A DNA stretch of 64,000 bases from an uncultured Lachnospiraceae bacterium (GCA_902775485.1 CACYMJ010000004.1:1-64000), one strand, 5' to 3'; counted from the stretch's first letter, positions 8,377 to 18,469 are shown. Notes: a model not told the origin generated them from the sequence alone. Translations and numbers: made by a program.

Positions 8377-9411
8377 TCACTCACCCCCTTCCGTAACTTC
8401 TTCCGGCTCGGCCGGTGCCGCAGACGGTTCACTGTCAGTCTGCGTACTGAAGCTTTCAAGCGGCATAAGTGTCTGTGTGCCCCCGTCGGATATGATCACC
8501 TTTAGTGAAGGCAGGAGTTCCTCCATGGTCTCGTAGAACATCCTCTTTTTTGTTATATAGGGATACAGTTTATACTGGTCGTACATCTCGTTAAATCTGA
8601 CAACCTGTCCTTCGGCTTCCGCTATCCTCGACAGTTTGTCGGCTTCTGCTGACTGGATGATCTTATCGGCGTTTGCCTCGGCCTTCGGAAGCTGTTCATT
8701 CTGATATGCCAGAGCGTTGTTCTTGGCCGTATCGGCTCCCTGTTTTGCATTCTCGACAGCCTTGAACGCCTGCTTGATCTCATCCGTCGGCGGCTCGGAA
8801 TCCTGTACGGTGATGTTGACAACCGCAAGTCCTATGCCATGCTCGTTAAGCTCTCTTGTCATATCTTCCTTGACGGCTGACTGTATCTGTCCCTTTGCAG
8901 TTGTCATCGCCTCATCCACGGTATAATCCGCAACGATCGATCTGATACTTGATAAGGCAATGTTTTTGAGTATCTCTTCCGGATTGTCGGATGCATACAG
9001 ATAGGCCACCGGATCGGATACCCTGTACTCAAGATAAAAATCTATATCCAAAAGGTTAAAATCGGATGTGATCATTATCCCGTTGGTCTCATCCGTTATG
9101 TTCTGTCCGTTGTTGTCAAGCGAATATCCCACACCGGTTCCGTGTGTTGTGATGTCAACATAATGAACCCTCTGAAGTAGAGGTATCTTGAAATACAGTC
9201 CCGCCGTATCGGTCCGTATCACACGTCCGAACATCGTAACAACCGCATTTTCCTGCTCCGATACGTTATAAAAACCGCCGCTTACAACAATAACCGCAAT
9301 GACTATGATAACCGCGATCTTTATATATCTTCCGATATTGAGATTACCCGCAGGTTTCTTCGTATCCTTTTCTTTATCAAGGTCTTCGTAATTCTTTCCG
9401 AAGATTTTCAT
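8377..9411 (-). CDS. hflK: SPFH-domain protein HflK
   Basis: The 344-residue partner of HflC has a cytoplasmic N-terminus, a single transmembrane helix near residues 30-50 and the SPFH domain (SEQENAVVTMFGRVIRTDTAG). An Ala/Glu-rich coiled coil follows (residues about 210-280), then an acidic tail rich in Pro and Glu. It is the upstream member of the hflKC pair, which is the standard order. It starts 22 nt after the DapF-like racemase gene, so it may be transcribed from the ABC-transporter promoter upstream. Confidence 0.92.
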   Translation of the reverse strand: MKIFGKNYEDLDKEKDTKKPAGNLNIGRYIKIAVIIVIAVIVVSGGFYNVSEQENAVVTMFGRVIRTDTAGLYFKIPLLQRVHYVDITTHGTGVGYSLDNNGQNITDETNGIMITSDFNLLDIDFYLEYRVSDPVAYLYASDNPEEILKNIALSSIRSIVADYTVDEAMTTAKGQIQSAVKEDMTRELNEHGIGLAVVNITVQDSEPPTDEIKQAFKAVENAKQGADTAKNNALAYQNEQLPKAEANADKIIQSAEADKLSRIAEAEGQVVRFNEMYDQYKLYPYITKKRMFYETMEELLPSLKVIISDGGTQTLMPLESFSTQTDSEPSAAPAEPEEVTEGGE

Positions 9412-9433
9412 TTGTCTTCTCCTCCGATCTTAT

Positions 9434-10252
9434 CTATATTTTTACATGTCCGCCCAGGATCAGGGTGTTATCGGACCGTGCATTTACACTCAGCAGCCCG
9501 CCGGGCTCTTTTGCGTAAAGCGTGATCTTCTCGCATCCTGTCGAGCGCCTGAGCCATGCCGCCACTGCGGTTGTCCCGCTTGCACATGATGTCTCCCAGT
9601 AACACGTATCAATCGCCGGCGCATATACTATCGGCCTTATATCGGCACCGATCCGCGATGTTCCCGTTATGTTATCGATCGCCATCACTCCAAAGCACGG
9701 AGCATTTGTGATCTTACACCACTGCTTCACGGCCTCCTCAATCTGTGCATCGGAAAGTTCCGGATAAGGCATTATGACATGATCTATGCCGTTAAAAGAT
9801 ACAAGCGGTAACTCGAAGCTTTTATCCCCATATTCAAATGTCCGTAATGAGATTTTTGCCGGAGGCGGCATATGCACTCTGCCGCTGTAGCAATGATATG
9901 TTCCGTCGTCAGTTTCCCTTGTTATGTCAACCAATACATTGTCATCTGCTCCCGATGATTCCACTAAAACGCGACGGCTCTCGCCGATCGGAAGAGATAT
10001 GTCATCGCAAAACAGCGCAGCCGCGGACATCGTAGCATTGCCGCAGAATTCCCCCGCGGCCATGTAAAGCCTGATATCGGCCTTATCGCTTTTTCCGACG
10101 TAACCGACCTGCTCGCATGTTTTATCGGAACTCATTATCGATGTCGCAACACTTATTCGATCGCAGTCGGCTACTTCATCCGTCACAAGCGCGGTCATGT
10201 TTCCCGTCGGATCGATCAGATTGTACTCAACACCGTTTATATGTTTAATCAT
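9434..10252 (-). CDS. DapF-fold amino-acid racemase/epimerase
   Basis: The 272-residue protein has the diaminopimelate-epimerase fold. Two half-domains each supply a catalytic cysteine: C70 in [13 protein letters not shown] and C223 in [11 protein letters not shown]. In true DapF the first motif is MCGNG and the second CGSGT, so both thiols are kept but the substrate loops differ, as in histidine racemase CntK-type proteins. The start at 10252 overlaps the ABC ATPase stop by 8 nt, so the two are coupled. Because the organism makes LL-DAP by DapL, a DapF is needed somewhere, but this divergent copy in a transporter operon more likely racemises the transported amino acid. The substrate is inferred only. 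Confidence 0.75.
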   Translation of the reverse strand: MIKHINGVEYNLIDPTGNMTALVTDEVADCDRISVATSIMSSDKTCEQVGYVGKSDKADIRLYMAAGEFCGNATMSAAALFCDDISLPIGESRRVLVESSGADDNVLVDITRETDDGTYHCYSGRVHMPPPAKISLRTFEYGDKSFELPLVSFNGIDHVIMPYPELSDAQIEEAVKQWCKITNAPCFGVMAIDNITGTSRIGADIRPIVYAPAIDTCYWETSCASGTTAVAAWLRRSTGCEKITLYAKEPGGLLSVNARSDNTLILGGHVKI

Positions 10253-11000
10253 AATTCTGTAAAAACCGTTTCGTTCTCTCCTGCTTCGGATCGTCGAAAA
10301 CCTCAGCCGGAGTACCCTCCTCAACGATATATCCGCCGTCCATAAAGATCACACGGTTCGATACCGCCTTGGCAAAGTTCATCTCGTGGGTGACGATGAC
10401 CATAGTCATCTTTTCATCGGCAAGCTGTCTGATGATCTTGAGGACTTCCTGCGTCAGTTCCGGATCGAGTGCCGATGTGGGCTCATCGAAAAACAGAATG
10501 TCGGGATTGAGCGCAAGCGCCCTTGCAATGGCAACCCTCTGTTTCTGTCCTCCCGAAAGCTGGAACGGATAAGCGGATGCTTTGTCGGCAAGCCCCATCT
10601 TATCAAGCAGTTTCATCGCTTCCGCCTCAACAGATGCCGGATCCCGTTTCTGTACGTTTACCGGCGCATCCATGATGTTTTTGAGTACCGAGTAATGCGG
10701 GAAAAGATTAAAGTTCTGGAATACAAGCCCGAAACAGTTTCTGACCCTTGCCATTTCCTTTTTGCCGGCATAAACGGTCTTTGCACCCTCAGGCGTATGC
10801 GCAACGGTATCACCCTTATATGCTATCGATCCACCATCGATCTTTTCAAGAAAAGTCGCACAGCGAAGGAGCGTCGATTTACCCGAGCCTGACCGCCCGA
10901 TGATCGATACGACCTCACCGCTGTCAACGCCAAGCGATATATCATGAAGCACCTTACAGTCTTCAAAATGTTTTACAATGTTTTTCATCTCCAGGATCAT
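10245..11000 (-). CDS. Polar amino-acid ABC transporter, ATPase
   Basis: The 251-residue GlnQ/HisP-type ATPase has Walker [10 protein letters not shown], signature [15 protein letters not shown], Walker [13 protein letters not shown] and switch His in VTHEMNF. It powers uptake through the permease encoded just upstream. The ATG overlaps the permease stop by 4 nt (ATGA). The product is cytoplasmic and membrane-associated. The substrate cannot be read from this subunit. Confidence 0.95.
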   Translation of the reverse strand: MILEMKNIVKHFEDCKVLHDISLGVDSGEVVSIIGRSGSGKSTLLRCATFLEKIDGGSIAYKGDTVAHTPEGAKTVYAGKKEMARVRNCFGLVFQNFNLFPHYSVLKNIMDAPVNVQKRDPASVEAEAMKLLDKMGLADKASAYPFQLSGGQKQRVAIARALALNPDILFFDEPTSALDPELTQEVLKIIRQLADEKMTMVIVTHEMNFAKAVSNRVIFMDGGYIVEEGTPAEVFDDPKQERTKRFLQNYD

Positions 11001-11644
11001 GAATAGTACCCCATTGACTTCTCTATACGGTCCATAATGAACGCAACAACATAATTGGCAGCAAAATAGAACACACCCGCTACAACAAACGGTGTGAATG
11101 ATGTCTCGGATGCCGATATCTGCTTGGCAAGTGAGAATACCTCCTGATATGCAAGCGTAAACGCAAGAGATGTGTCCTTAACGAGCGTGATCACTTCATT
11201 GGTGACGCTCGGAAGTATCGTCTTTATCACCTGCGGAAGTATTATACGGAAAAAAGTCTGCGATTTGGTATATCCGAGTATCTCGGCAGCCTCATACTGT
11301 CCCTTGTCCATAGCCTCTATGCCGCCCCTGTATATCTCCGCAAAATAGCAGGCATAGTTGACGACAAAACCGATGATTATGGCTGTGTAACGATAACCCT
11401 TTATCGACCATCCGAACAGATAATAAGGCCCGAAATACCAGACAAGGAGCTGCAGCATGAGCGGTGTACCCCTTATGACGGAGATAAGTATCTTCATCGC
11501 GCCCGAGACGATCGTAAGTCTTGATTTTCTTCCGAACATGATGATCATTCCCAGCGGTAATGATCCGAGAAGTGTCAGAAGAAAAATGCCAACGGTACGT
11601 AACATACCGACCGACATGGTAGCAAGCATGGTGGTAAAGCTCAT
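10997..11644 (-). CDS. Polar amino-acid ABC transporter, permease
   Basis: The 215-residue HisM/GlnP-type inner-membrane permease has about five transmembrane helices. The cytoplasmic EAA loop is visible as [22 protein letters not shown], which docks to the ATPase. It is a single permease gene, so the transporter is probably a homodimer. It lies between the binding-protein gene (39 nt upstream) and the ATPase gene (4-nt overlap). Confidence 0.94.
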   Translation of the reverse strand: MSFTTMLATMSVGMLRTVGIFLLTLLGSLPLGMIIMFGRKSRLTIVSGAMKILISVIRGTPLMLQLLVWYFGPYYLFGWSIKGYRYTAIIIGFVVNYACYFAEIYRGGIEAMDKGQYEAAEILGYTKSQTFFRIILPQVIKTILPSVTNEVITLVKDTSLAFTLAYQEVFSLAKQISASETSFTPFVVAGVFYFAANYVVAFIMDRIEKSMGYYS

Positions 11645-11683
11645 ATGGCAACTCCCTGGTTGTTATTTGTCAATTGATATCAC

Positions 11684-12472
11684 TTATTTTCCGAGGCAGA
11701 GATAATCCTTGATCTCAGGATATTTCTCTCCGATCTTTGCGTATGTTCCGTCCGCAACAAGATCATCAAGTGCCTTCTCAACGGTATCGCGAAGCTCGGT
11801 ATCTCCCTTTCTGAACCCGATAGCATACTGCTCGCTTCCAAGAACCTCATCAAGGAATCCGTATCCGTCTTCGCTGCTGATAAGATAATTTCCGCTTGTA
11901 ACGTCTATGGCAATCGCATCGATAGCTCCTGCCTTAAGGTCGTTAAATGCGATCGTGTATGTCTCATATACTTCAAGACCCGCAAATGTATCACACAATG
12001 CCTTCTGACCCTCTTCGTCATTTAACAGGTCATATGCGCTTGTTGCGGTCTGAACTCCGACATTCTTGCCTGCAAGATCGGCAAGTGTCTTGATACCTGA
12101 ATCATTCTTGACGAGTATCATCTGGGTATTATCGGAATAAGGCTTTGTCCATGTATAGTCATCCTCACGTCCGTTGATCGTAAATCCCGACCAGATACAG
12201 TCGCAGCTGCCTGCATTAAGCTCTGCATCCTTGGCATCCCAGTTAAACGGTACAGCCTGGTATTCCCATCCGAGATGTTCGCAGACTGCCTGTGCAAGTT
12301 CAACATCAAATCCGCCCATTGAACCGTCTTCATTGATATATGAGTATGGCGGATAATCAAGGTCGAATCCGTGCTTGAACACTCTCTTTTCAGTCGAAGC
12401 TGCAGGTGCACCGCATGCTGCAAGCGACAGCATCATCGTAAGAGCAAGTAACAAACATACAGTTTTTTTCAT
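11684..12472 (-). CDS. Amino-acid ABC transporter, substrate-binding lipoprotein
   Basis: The 262-residue extracellular solute-binding protein of family 3 has a signal peptide with lipobox LSLAAC (Cys20 is the lipidated residue). The mature part shows the family pattern: FKHGFDLDYPPYSY, GGFDVELAQAVCEHLGW and TGTNP-like segments of the type I/II fold. It captures an amino acid outside the membrane for the permease/ATPase pair encoded downstream. It is the first gene of the operon, with AGGAGAG before the ATG. The ligand is unknown; the linked DapF-fold racemase suggests a D-amino acid or histidine-like compound. Confidence 0.93.
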   Translation of the reverse strand: MKKTVCLLLALTMMLSLAACGAPAASTEKRVFKHGFDLDYPPYSYINEDGSMGGFDVELAQAVCEHLGWEYQAVPFNWDAKDAELNAGSCDCIWSGFTINGREDDYTWTKPYSDNTQMILVKNDSGIKTLADLAGKNVGVQTATSAYDLLNDEEGQKALCDTFAGLEVYETYTIAFNDLKAGAIDAIAIDVTSGNYLISSEDGYGFLDEVLGSEQYAIGFRKGDTELRDTVEKALDDLVADGTYAKIGEKYPEIKDYLCLGK

Positions 12473-12538
12473 AATAAACTCTCCTTATATACAAGATAAC
12501 AACTCGTTTATTTTAGCATATCGCCGCATCAAAGTCCA

Positions 12539-15500
12539 TCACTCGAAAGGGGTGATCGTGCGGACAAAAATATCCTTATTATCATTTATCAGATCGGCTG
12601 ATCCCGCTGTTGCCTCCGAGCCGTTCTCCGACAGTTCCTCAAACAATGCGTCAAATCTCTCAAGATCCTTAAGTTTCAGTGATTTAAGCCTGCGAAGAGC
12701 ATCCTTTCGCCATGCGGCATCCCTCCCCGATACCATCTCATCGATCAGTCTTACGGCATCGGACAGTTCACCCGATGAGACAGACATGTTCAGATACATC
12801 GTCATTATATAGCCGTCAAGATCCTCCTGTGTCATGGATTTTCTTATATCTTTCCATGCACTGCCCATCTGCGAATATACGTCCAGTGTTTCCCTGACGT
12901 TGGTATCCCCGGTGGTGTACACTACGACTGCGGGATATGCGTCTTTGAAACTGCATCCGTATGTTCCGTATCCGCTGCGAAGAAGCGGACGCAGATACTG
13001 TTCGGTCATGATACGAAGAGCAACGGAATTTGCCGGATCATCCGATGATACCGGAGCGCCTACGGCGTTGCTTACAACACTTCCTCCGGTCACAAGCGCA
13101 CAAGGATAGTCCCTGCCTGCAAGATCACAGGAATGATCGTCCCTTGCCCTGTTCTTAAGCTTTGCGGTAAATTCATCCGATGTGCGTTTATATCCGCTCT
13201 CATTGATCGGCGACAGAGCACACCCGATAACGGCACCGTTTGAATTGTTAAGATATTCTCCTATGCTCTGAAGCTTTGCGCAGATATTTTTGTAATCTCC
13301 GCCTATACTGTCCTCAAGGTTTCCGAGAAAATCGTAATACTCGACATAATGTGTATATTCATCGTATGCAAGTTGCGGCGCGTATGCCGCACCGGAGGCA
13401 AGACATGCGATCCTGTCGGGATTTTTCTCTATGTTCTTTCCGACTGTATCCCTGATAAGTGATACGGCCTCCTTTATGACAGTCGGATCATCAAAACGGC
13501 TATCAAAAAGCCTCGTATATGCAAGTTCATATGCCCTGTCCGTCATCGAAGGCGTGCACGAAAAATCAACGGTCACATACGGTCTGAAATCATCCGGATC
13601 CGAAGATGCCGATAGACTTACCTGCATGCTTCCGGTCGTGCATCCGCCCGTCAGGGCACGGAGCGTTTTTGTATCATATTCTCCTGCACTCACAAAAAAT
13701 CCGTTCACGATATCGGTATAAAGAGCAAGATACCCCAGCATGTTCTCTTCAAGACCCGACGCATCAAGATACAGTTTCGTGACATTAATGCCTTTGTTTT
13801 TCGTATGAACACATATCCTGCGTGTTGCCGTATCATCCGTCTCGTCCGTTACCACGACATCCCTTCTTACATCGTCAAGGTCAGACACACCGACAACACT
13901 GAGCGCATCAATGTATTCGGACGGATCGTCGGAAGACGTATCGGTGATCCTTTTTGTATCTTCCGAAAGTTTTTTCATGTCGGCATCGGACATCGAATCC
14001 CGAAGTTTTTTAAGGCTTTTGTCGATTTCATCATCCAGGCGTTTCTGCAGATCCGGGCGGGGATTTATGACAGCCAGTGCCGATCGCGGAGCTTTTGCAA
14101 GCTTTGATGCCATATTTTCCATCGTTCGCACATCAAACCATTCCATATCCGCCATACGCTCCCTTAAAAGCAGATAAGATAATACCTGCCGGCTTCCGGA
14201 ATGATAGTTTGCCATGCTCCTTAACAGATTAACCGTTGATCCGCTCCCTTCCCTTGAAAGAGCAACATCTGTTTCCATTGCCCTTTTAAATGTCTCGATC
14301 TCGTTTTTCTCAAGGCCCTCATCGGTCATTGCCGAGAAGATCTGTCCCATTATCTGTCCAAACGCCTGTGCATCCTCTTTGGGCATCCTGTCTGCGCTGA
14401 CATAAAAAATGACATATCCCGCATCATTTAATATGTTGAACTTAAAGTCAGATCCCGGAAAGGCATCTTGCAAATACATACGCGGGGTTGATCCGTCCAT
14501 GTTGCAGCATTTTGTAAATGCATACAACTCTTCGAGTTCGCCTTCATCCGCGATAACCGGATCAACGGCATACACCATCTCGGATGAGCCGCCCTCATCA
14601 GTAAGTGCGGCAAACGCAATATCAAATTCTCTTAGCACAAATCCTTCGGAAAGATCATCCTGCCCCGCATCTGCCACACTCTCCTCTTTGCCGTTCTCGT
14701 CAAAATAAGTATCAAGGAGCGCCAGGAATTCTTCCGGTTTTCTTATATCCCCGTACAGATATGCGGTACAGTGTTGTGCATTGTAATACTTATCGTAAAA
14801 TGCCTTTACATCATCATACGAAAGTTTCAGTATCTGCTGCGGAATTCCGCCATATTCATATGATGCCGGGCTCTCCCTGTCGAGCAGGCCGACGGCCTTC
14901 TGGATCGCGGCGATATCAGGCGTGTATTTTCCCTTCATCTCCGACCACACGGTTCCGTTTATCTGCAGTCCTCCGTCATCTGCCGGAGCCAATCTCCACG
15001 CCTCGGAACGGAATATGTCCTCATCGCGAAGTATCATCGGCTCGAAGCATGAGTCGGCAACATAATCCGCAAGATTCAACAACATATCCTCTGACAGTGA
15101 AGCCGCAGGAAACAAGGTATATTCCGCTTCCGTAAATGCATTCAGAAAAGTGGTGTAAGATCTGCTCCGGATCGCTGAGGCAAGATTTGCGGACGGATAT
15201 TTTTCACATCCGCCGAATATTGAATGTTCAAGCACGTGCGCAGCCCCTTTATCGTCGGATACCGGAGTCGCAAATTCAAGAGCAAAGAATTTTTCCGGGT
15301 CGTCATTTTGTATCAGGACAACGTTTGCCTTTGTCCCGTTATGCTCAAATACGGATACATCGGCATCGATAAAATCAAAGTGCTCACTTTCGATCAGCGT
15401 ATATTCATCTGCCTTGATATCCGCGCTCCGGTTTTTGCCATCCTCAGTTTGGGACGGTATGAGCGCATATACATCCGTTGCATGAGCCGAAAACAAAACG

Positions 15501-15544
15501 GCGGCCGCAACCGCCGCTGATAAGATCCTTGTAAATATTCGCAT
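12539..15544 (-). CDS. Secreted M16C insulinase-type metallopeptidase (PreP-like)
   Basis: The 1001-residue protein begins with a signal peptide (hydrophobic residues 8-22, then HATDVYA). The inverted zinc motif is HVLEH (His103, Glu106, His107), followed by a large four-domain M16C body of presequence-protease type. These enzymes enclose and cut short peptides. Export is unusual, since PreP relatives in Clostridia are mostly cytoplasmic; here the product probably degrades peptides outside the cell or at the membrane. The start at 15544 is chosen because GGGAGAG precedes it and the signal peptide then begins cleanly. It lies 17 nt after rlmH. Confidence 0.85.
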   Translation of the reverse strand: MRIFTRILSAAVAAAVLFSAHATDVYALIPSQTEDGKNRSADIKADEYTLIESEHFDFIDADVSVFEHNGTKANVVLIQNDDPEKFFALEFATPVSDDKGAAHVLEHSIFGGCEKYPSANLASAIRSRSYTTFLNAFTEAEYTLFPAASLSEDMLLNLADYVADSCFEPMILRDEDIFRSEAWRLAPADDGGLQINGTVWSEMKGKYTPDIAAIQKAVGLLDRESPASYEYGGIPQQILKLSYDDVKAFYDKYYNAQHCTAYLYGDIRKPEEFLALLDTYFDENGKEESVADAGQDDLSEGFVLREFDIAFAALTDEGGSSEMVYAVDPVIADEGELEELYAFTKCCNMDGSTPRMYLQDAFPGSDFKFNILNDAGYVIFYVSADRMPKEDAQAFGQIMGQIFSAMTDEGLEKNEIETFKRAMETDVALSREGSGSTVNLLRSMANYHSGSRQVLSYLLLRERMADMEWFDVRTMENMASKLAKAPRSALAVINPRPDLQKRLDDEIDKSLKKLRDSMSDADMKKLSEDTKRITDTSSDDPSEYIDALSVVGVSDLDDVRRDVVVTDETDDTATRRICVHTKNKGINVTKLYLDASGLEENMLGYLALYTDIVNGFFVSAGEYDTKTLRALTGGCTTGSMQVSLSASSDPDDFRPYVTVDFSCTPSMTDRAYELAYTRLFDSRFDDPTVIKEAVSLIRDTVGKNIEKNPDRIACLASGAAYAPQLAYDEYTHYVEYYDFLGNLEDSIGGDYKNICAKLQSIGEYLNNSNGAVIGCALSPINESGYKRTSDEFTAKLKNRARDDHSCDLAGRDYPCALVTGGSVVSNAVGAPVSSDDPANSVALRIMTEQYLRPLLRSGYGTYGCSFKDAYPAVVVYTTGDTNVRETLDVYSQMGSAWKDIRKSMTQEDLDGYIMTMYLNMSVSSGELSDAVRLIDEMVSGRDAAWRKDALRRLKSLKLKDLERFDALFEELSENGSEATAGSADLINDNKDIFVRTITPFE

Positions 15545-15561
15545 ATTCTCTCCCGATACGA

Positions 15562-16041
15562 TCATTTATGATAGGGCTCGTTGTTCTTGATCCTGTATGC
15601 CCTGTATATCTGTTCCAGCAATATGACCCTCATGAGCTGATGCGGAAAAGTCATCTTCGAAAAGGACAGTTTGACATCTCCCCGCTTCTTAATACTCTCA
15701 TCCAGTCCGAGCGAGCCGCCGATAACGAACCGGATATGGCTTCTGCCCTTATTCTCGTAATCCGTGATAAGCCCGGCAAACTCCTCCGATGTATATTGTC
15801 TGCCTTCTATACAAAGAGGGATGAGAGGCACATCATCATCCAAATACCTTAAGAGGCGCTGCGCTTCTGCTATAAGGACCATTTCGTTCTCCCGCTCGCT
15901 CGCGCCCTCAGATGTCTTCTCATCCTTTACTTCGATAATGTTAAGTTTTACATATCTGGACAGACGCTTTGAATACTCATCGACAGCGTCCGTAAAATAT
16001 TTTTCCTTGATCTTTCCGACGACCAGAATATCTATCTTCAT
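15562..16041 (-). CDS. rlmH: 23S rRNA (pseudouridine1915-N3)-methyltransferase
   Basis: The 159 residues are the standard length of this SPOUT methyltransferase. It begins MKIDILVVGKIKEKYF and has the trefoil-knot segment FVIGGSLGLDESI and the C-terminal LLEQIYRAYRI. It methylates pseudouridine 1915 in helix 69 of 23S rRNA using S-adenosylmethionine, acting on assembled 70S ribosomes. The internal ATG at 16041 is chosen over the longer frame from 16098, which would overlap degV. It sits 2 nt downstream of degV and 17 nt upstream of the M16 protease. Confidence 0.96.
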   Translation of the reverse strand: MKIDILVVGKIKEKYFTDAVDEYSKRLSRYVKLNIIEVKDEKTSEGASERENEMVLIAEAQRLLRYLDDDVPLIPLCIEGRQYTSEEFAGLITDYENKGRSHIRFVIGGSLGLDESIKKRGDVKLSFSKMTFPHQLMRVILLEQIYRAYRIKNNEPYHK

Positions 16042-16043
16042 CT

Positions 16044-16922
16044 TTACGCTCTTCTTGCGTCGGTCATATAAAACACCGTAAACAGTCCCGGTCCGCAATG
16101 CGCGCCTATAACCACACCAAGCCCGATTATGGTGACCTTTGCATCCGGGTACATCTCGAGCAGTCTGCCCTTCATATACTCGGCATCATCCATGCAGTCG
16201 GCATGATTGATCAGAAACTCGGGCGCTTTGGCATCCGGAAGGTCGTTCTTTACGGAATTGAGGATCGTCTCAAGCGCAGCCTTACGCCCCCTTACCTTTG
16301 AAGAGGCTACCAGGGTCCCCTCATCCGGAACATACAACACAGGCTTTATCGAAAGAAGCGTTCCGACAAGTGCGGATGCGTTTGATACTCTTCCTCCGCG
16401 TTTTAACCACTTAAGGTCATCTACGGTAAAGCGGTGCGCTATCTTCAGTTTGTTTTCCTCGATCCATTTTAGTACCGTATCAAGTGACTCTCCTGCCTCA
16501 TAAAGCTCGACCACCTTCATGACGAGCATGCCGAGTCCGCCGGAGACGCATCTGGTATCAACATTGATTATGTTACTGTCGGGATAATCACTCTTAAGGT
16601 CTTCAATAGCCTCCTCACAATATTTGTAGGAAGACGAAAGCGGTCTGGTCATATCAAGGAAAACGACCGGCTTCACCCCGTCCTTAAACAGGCCCTCGAA
16701 GAACTCCCTGTAGGTATACATATTGATCGCAGACGTGGACAGGAGCTTGCCTTCCCTCATCTGCCTGTATGTTTCCGACCTTGTTTCTTCACGGCAGTCA
16801 TCCTCATAATTTTTGTCGTCCATGACATAAGAGTAACTGATGAACGGTATGTTGTGTTCCTCGAGATATTCCCTTGTCAGATCACATGTAGATGCTGTTG
16901 CTATAATATAATCCTGTGCCAT
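16044..16922 (-). CDS. DegV family fatty-acid-binding protein
   Basis: The 292-residue protein has the two-domain DegV fold, which binds one fatty acid and, as FakB, presents it to fatty-acid kinase FakA. Visible family marks are IIATASTCDLTREYLEE at the start, SAINMYTYREFFE and INVDTRCVSGGLGMLV. The conserved TxS loop is replaced by STSAIN-type residues, which is common in the family. No fakA gene is nearby. It is part of the sce7726-SIMPL-degV-rlmH-M16 operon with 2-12 nt gaps. A second DegV domain occurs inside the hybrid kinase at 52590-55754. Confidence 0.92.
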   Translation of the reverse strand: MAQDYIIATASTCDLTREYLEEHNIPFISYSYVMDDKNYEDDCREETRSETYRQMREGKLLSTSAINMYTYREFFEGLFKDGVKPVVFLDMTRPLSSSYKYCEEAIEDLKSDYPDSNIINVDTRCVSGGLGMLVMKVVELYEAGESLDTVLKWIEENKLKIAHRFTVDDLKWLKRGGRVSNASALVGTLLSIKPVLYVPDEGTLVASSKVRGRKAALETILNSVKNDLPDAKAPEFLINHADCMDDAEYMKGRLLEMYPDAKVTIIGLGVVIGAHCGPGLFTVFYMTDARRA

Positions 16923-16934
16923 TTTTCTCTCCGT

Positions 16935-17711
16935 TTACTCCACAGTGTAGTTTAACTTGACCGTGATCGTGGCCGTCTTGAGCCTCGACGACGTATTGTA
17001 TGTTCCGCCCGAACTGTACTCATCCTCTGATGAATTCCTGGCTGTTATCTGGAAAACACCGAGGTTCGATGACACGAGCTTGCCGGGTCTGCAGCCGCTT
17101 CCCTCAGCCATAAGGTCTATCCTCTCTTTTGCATTCTCCGTGGCAGCCTTTACGAGTTCGAGCTTTAACGAATCAAGATCCCTGTAATAATATTCAGGGG
17201 AATTCGATGTGAACTGCACACCCTTTTCGATCAGCTCCGTTATATCCCTTGAAACCTCTTCTACCGTGTCAACATCCTCGGAAGATACCGTGACCGTCTG
17301 ATACAGTTCATATCCGTCAAAAGTGTCGCCCACATAATTTCCTTCATCGTTGTAATTCGAAACATATCTCTTTGAGATATCGATCGCCGAGAAAACAACA
17401 TCGCTCTCGTCGATACCGTAATCTTCAAGAAAATCCCTTATCCTGTCGGCATCGCGGTTAAGATTTGAATATGCCTCGCCTGTGGTTGCGGCATATGTCG
17501 AATACGTTCCGCGCCATACGATAAGATCCGCCTCAAAGTCAACGCTTGCGGAGCCCGTTGCGGACAGTCCGCCGTTTCCGTTGGTCTTGTATGTCACAAG
17601 TCCTTTTGTAAATATCGCGGTACAGGCCACCAGCGCAGCAGCTATCATGAAAACACAGATCAGTGTCACTATCGATCTTACAACGCCCGTTGTTTTGTTT
17701 TCGTTTTCCAT
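16935..17711 (-). CDS. SIMPL domain (DUF541) protein, membrane-anchored
   Basis: The 258-residue protein has one N-terminal transmembrane helix (about residues 10-30) and an extracytoplasmic SIMPL domain. The family pattern is seen in ATGSASVDFEADLIVW, the YEGYTVSQ-like stretch YELYQTVTVSSEDVD and the C-terminal ATITVKLNYTVE. Members form ring-shaped oligomers at the cell surface, and their biochemical role is mostly unknown. It lies 3 nt from the sce7726 gene and 12 nt from degV in a compact operon. Confidence 0.88.
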   Translation of the reverse strand: MENENKTTGVVRSIVTLICVFMIAAALVACTAIFTKGLVTYKTNGNGGLSATGSASVDFEADLIVWRGTYSTYAATTGEAYSNLNRDADRIRDFLEDYGIDESDVVFSAIDISKRYVSNYNDEGNYVGDTFDGYELYQTVTVSSEDVDTVEEVSRDITELIEKGVQFTSNSPEYYYRDLDSLKLELVKAATENAKERIDLMAEGSGCRPGKLVSSNLGVFQITARNSSEDEYSSGGTYNTSSRLKTATITVKLNYTVE

Positions 17712-17714
17712 TCC

Positions 17715-18368
17715 TTACTTACTCCTTTTCTTCCTCTTCCTGACTCTTCTTCTCTTATGTTCCCCGTGCTCGAGTCTGTACCTGTTGATCTCATCGAATA
17801 TAGTATTATAATCACGTTCAAAAAGCAAATCGCATATCTGCGCCTGAAGTTCATCTTCATCGATCCGTCCTTCATCGACCCATGTGGCTATCTTTTCCAC
17901 CACGAATGATTTGCTGTTGCCCCTGTACATAGGCATCTCATGTTTTTCCTGTATCTTTACAAGTTCGGGGCGCCACAGGAATTCAAGCTTTCTGCGAAAG
18001 GTTACGTTCTCGTTTTCGGAAGGCTCCCTTAACACGTAAAAATCGAGTTCATCCGCGTCCGCCTCCACGGTTATGACTCCCCAGTGAGGCGGAACATGTT
18101 CCCTTATATGAAGTGCATGCGATGTTCCCACGACAACGATGTTCCTGTCGTAATATCTGTCATAGTCCTCAACCTGACGTGTGAGCCTTGCATAAGTATC
18201 TGCATCGCTCTTTATCTCTATTCCGTATAACGCCGATTGGGTCACCATAACGACATCGGCGCGCGATCTTCCTATGTTCTTCTCCTCAAGGATACGTACC
18301 TTTCCGTAACGCTCCTCGAGAAAAAAGAAAAGCGATTCTCTTATATCCTTGTCCTTAAGCGTACCCAT
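17715..18368 (-). CDS. sce7726 family protein, PD-(D/E)xK-like
   Basis: The 217-residue protein has an N-terminal nuclease-like core: ADVVMVTQSALYGIEIKSDAD places Asp and E-I-K as in PD-(D/E)xK folds, followed by NIVVVGTSH. The C-terminal third is helical and ends in a very basic tail (HKRRRVRKRKKRSK) suited to nucleic-acid contact. sce7726 proteins are widespread and uncharacterised; some resemble restriction-type nucleases. It is the first gene of its operon, just after the terminator of the chemoreceptor gene, with GGGAG before the ATG. Confidence 0.8.
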   Translation of the reverse strand: MGTLKDKDIRESLFFFLEERYGKVRILEEKNIGRSRADVVMVTQSALYGIEIKSDADTYARLTRQVEDYDRYYDRNIVVVGTSHALHIREHVPPHWGVITVEADADELDFYVLREPSENENVTFRRKLEFLWRPELVKIQEKHEMPMYRGNSKSFVVEKIATWVDEGRIDEDELQAQICDLLFERDYNTIFDEINRYRLEHGEHKRRRVRKRKKRSK

Positions 18369-18394
18369 TTACAGATATACTCCCTTAAACAAAA

Positions 18395-18422
18395 CTCTAC
18401 CTGCACCGTATGGTGCAGGTAA
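18395..18422 (-). terminator. Terminator after the chemoreceptor gene
   Basis: The perfect hairpin ACCTGCACC-ATAC-GGTGCAGGT (18399-18420) lies 50 nt after the chemoreceptor stop on the minus strand. The downstream tract AGAGTTTTGTTT is only moderately T-rich, so some read-through into the sce7726 operon is likely. No separate promoter for that operon is evident. Confidence 0.65.
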
Positions 18423-18469
18423 AGCAAATGATCAATGATTTATCCGATGCCCTCGTTAATTTACGGGGA

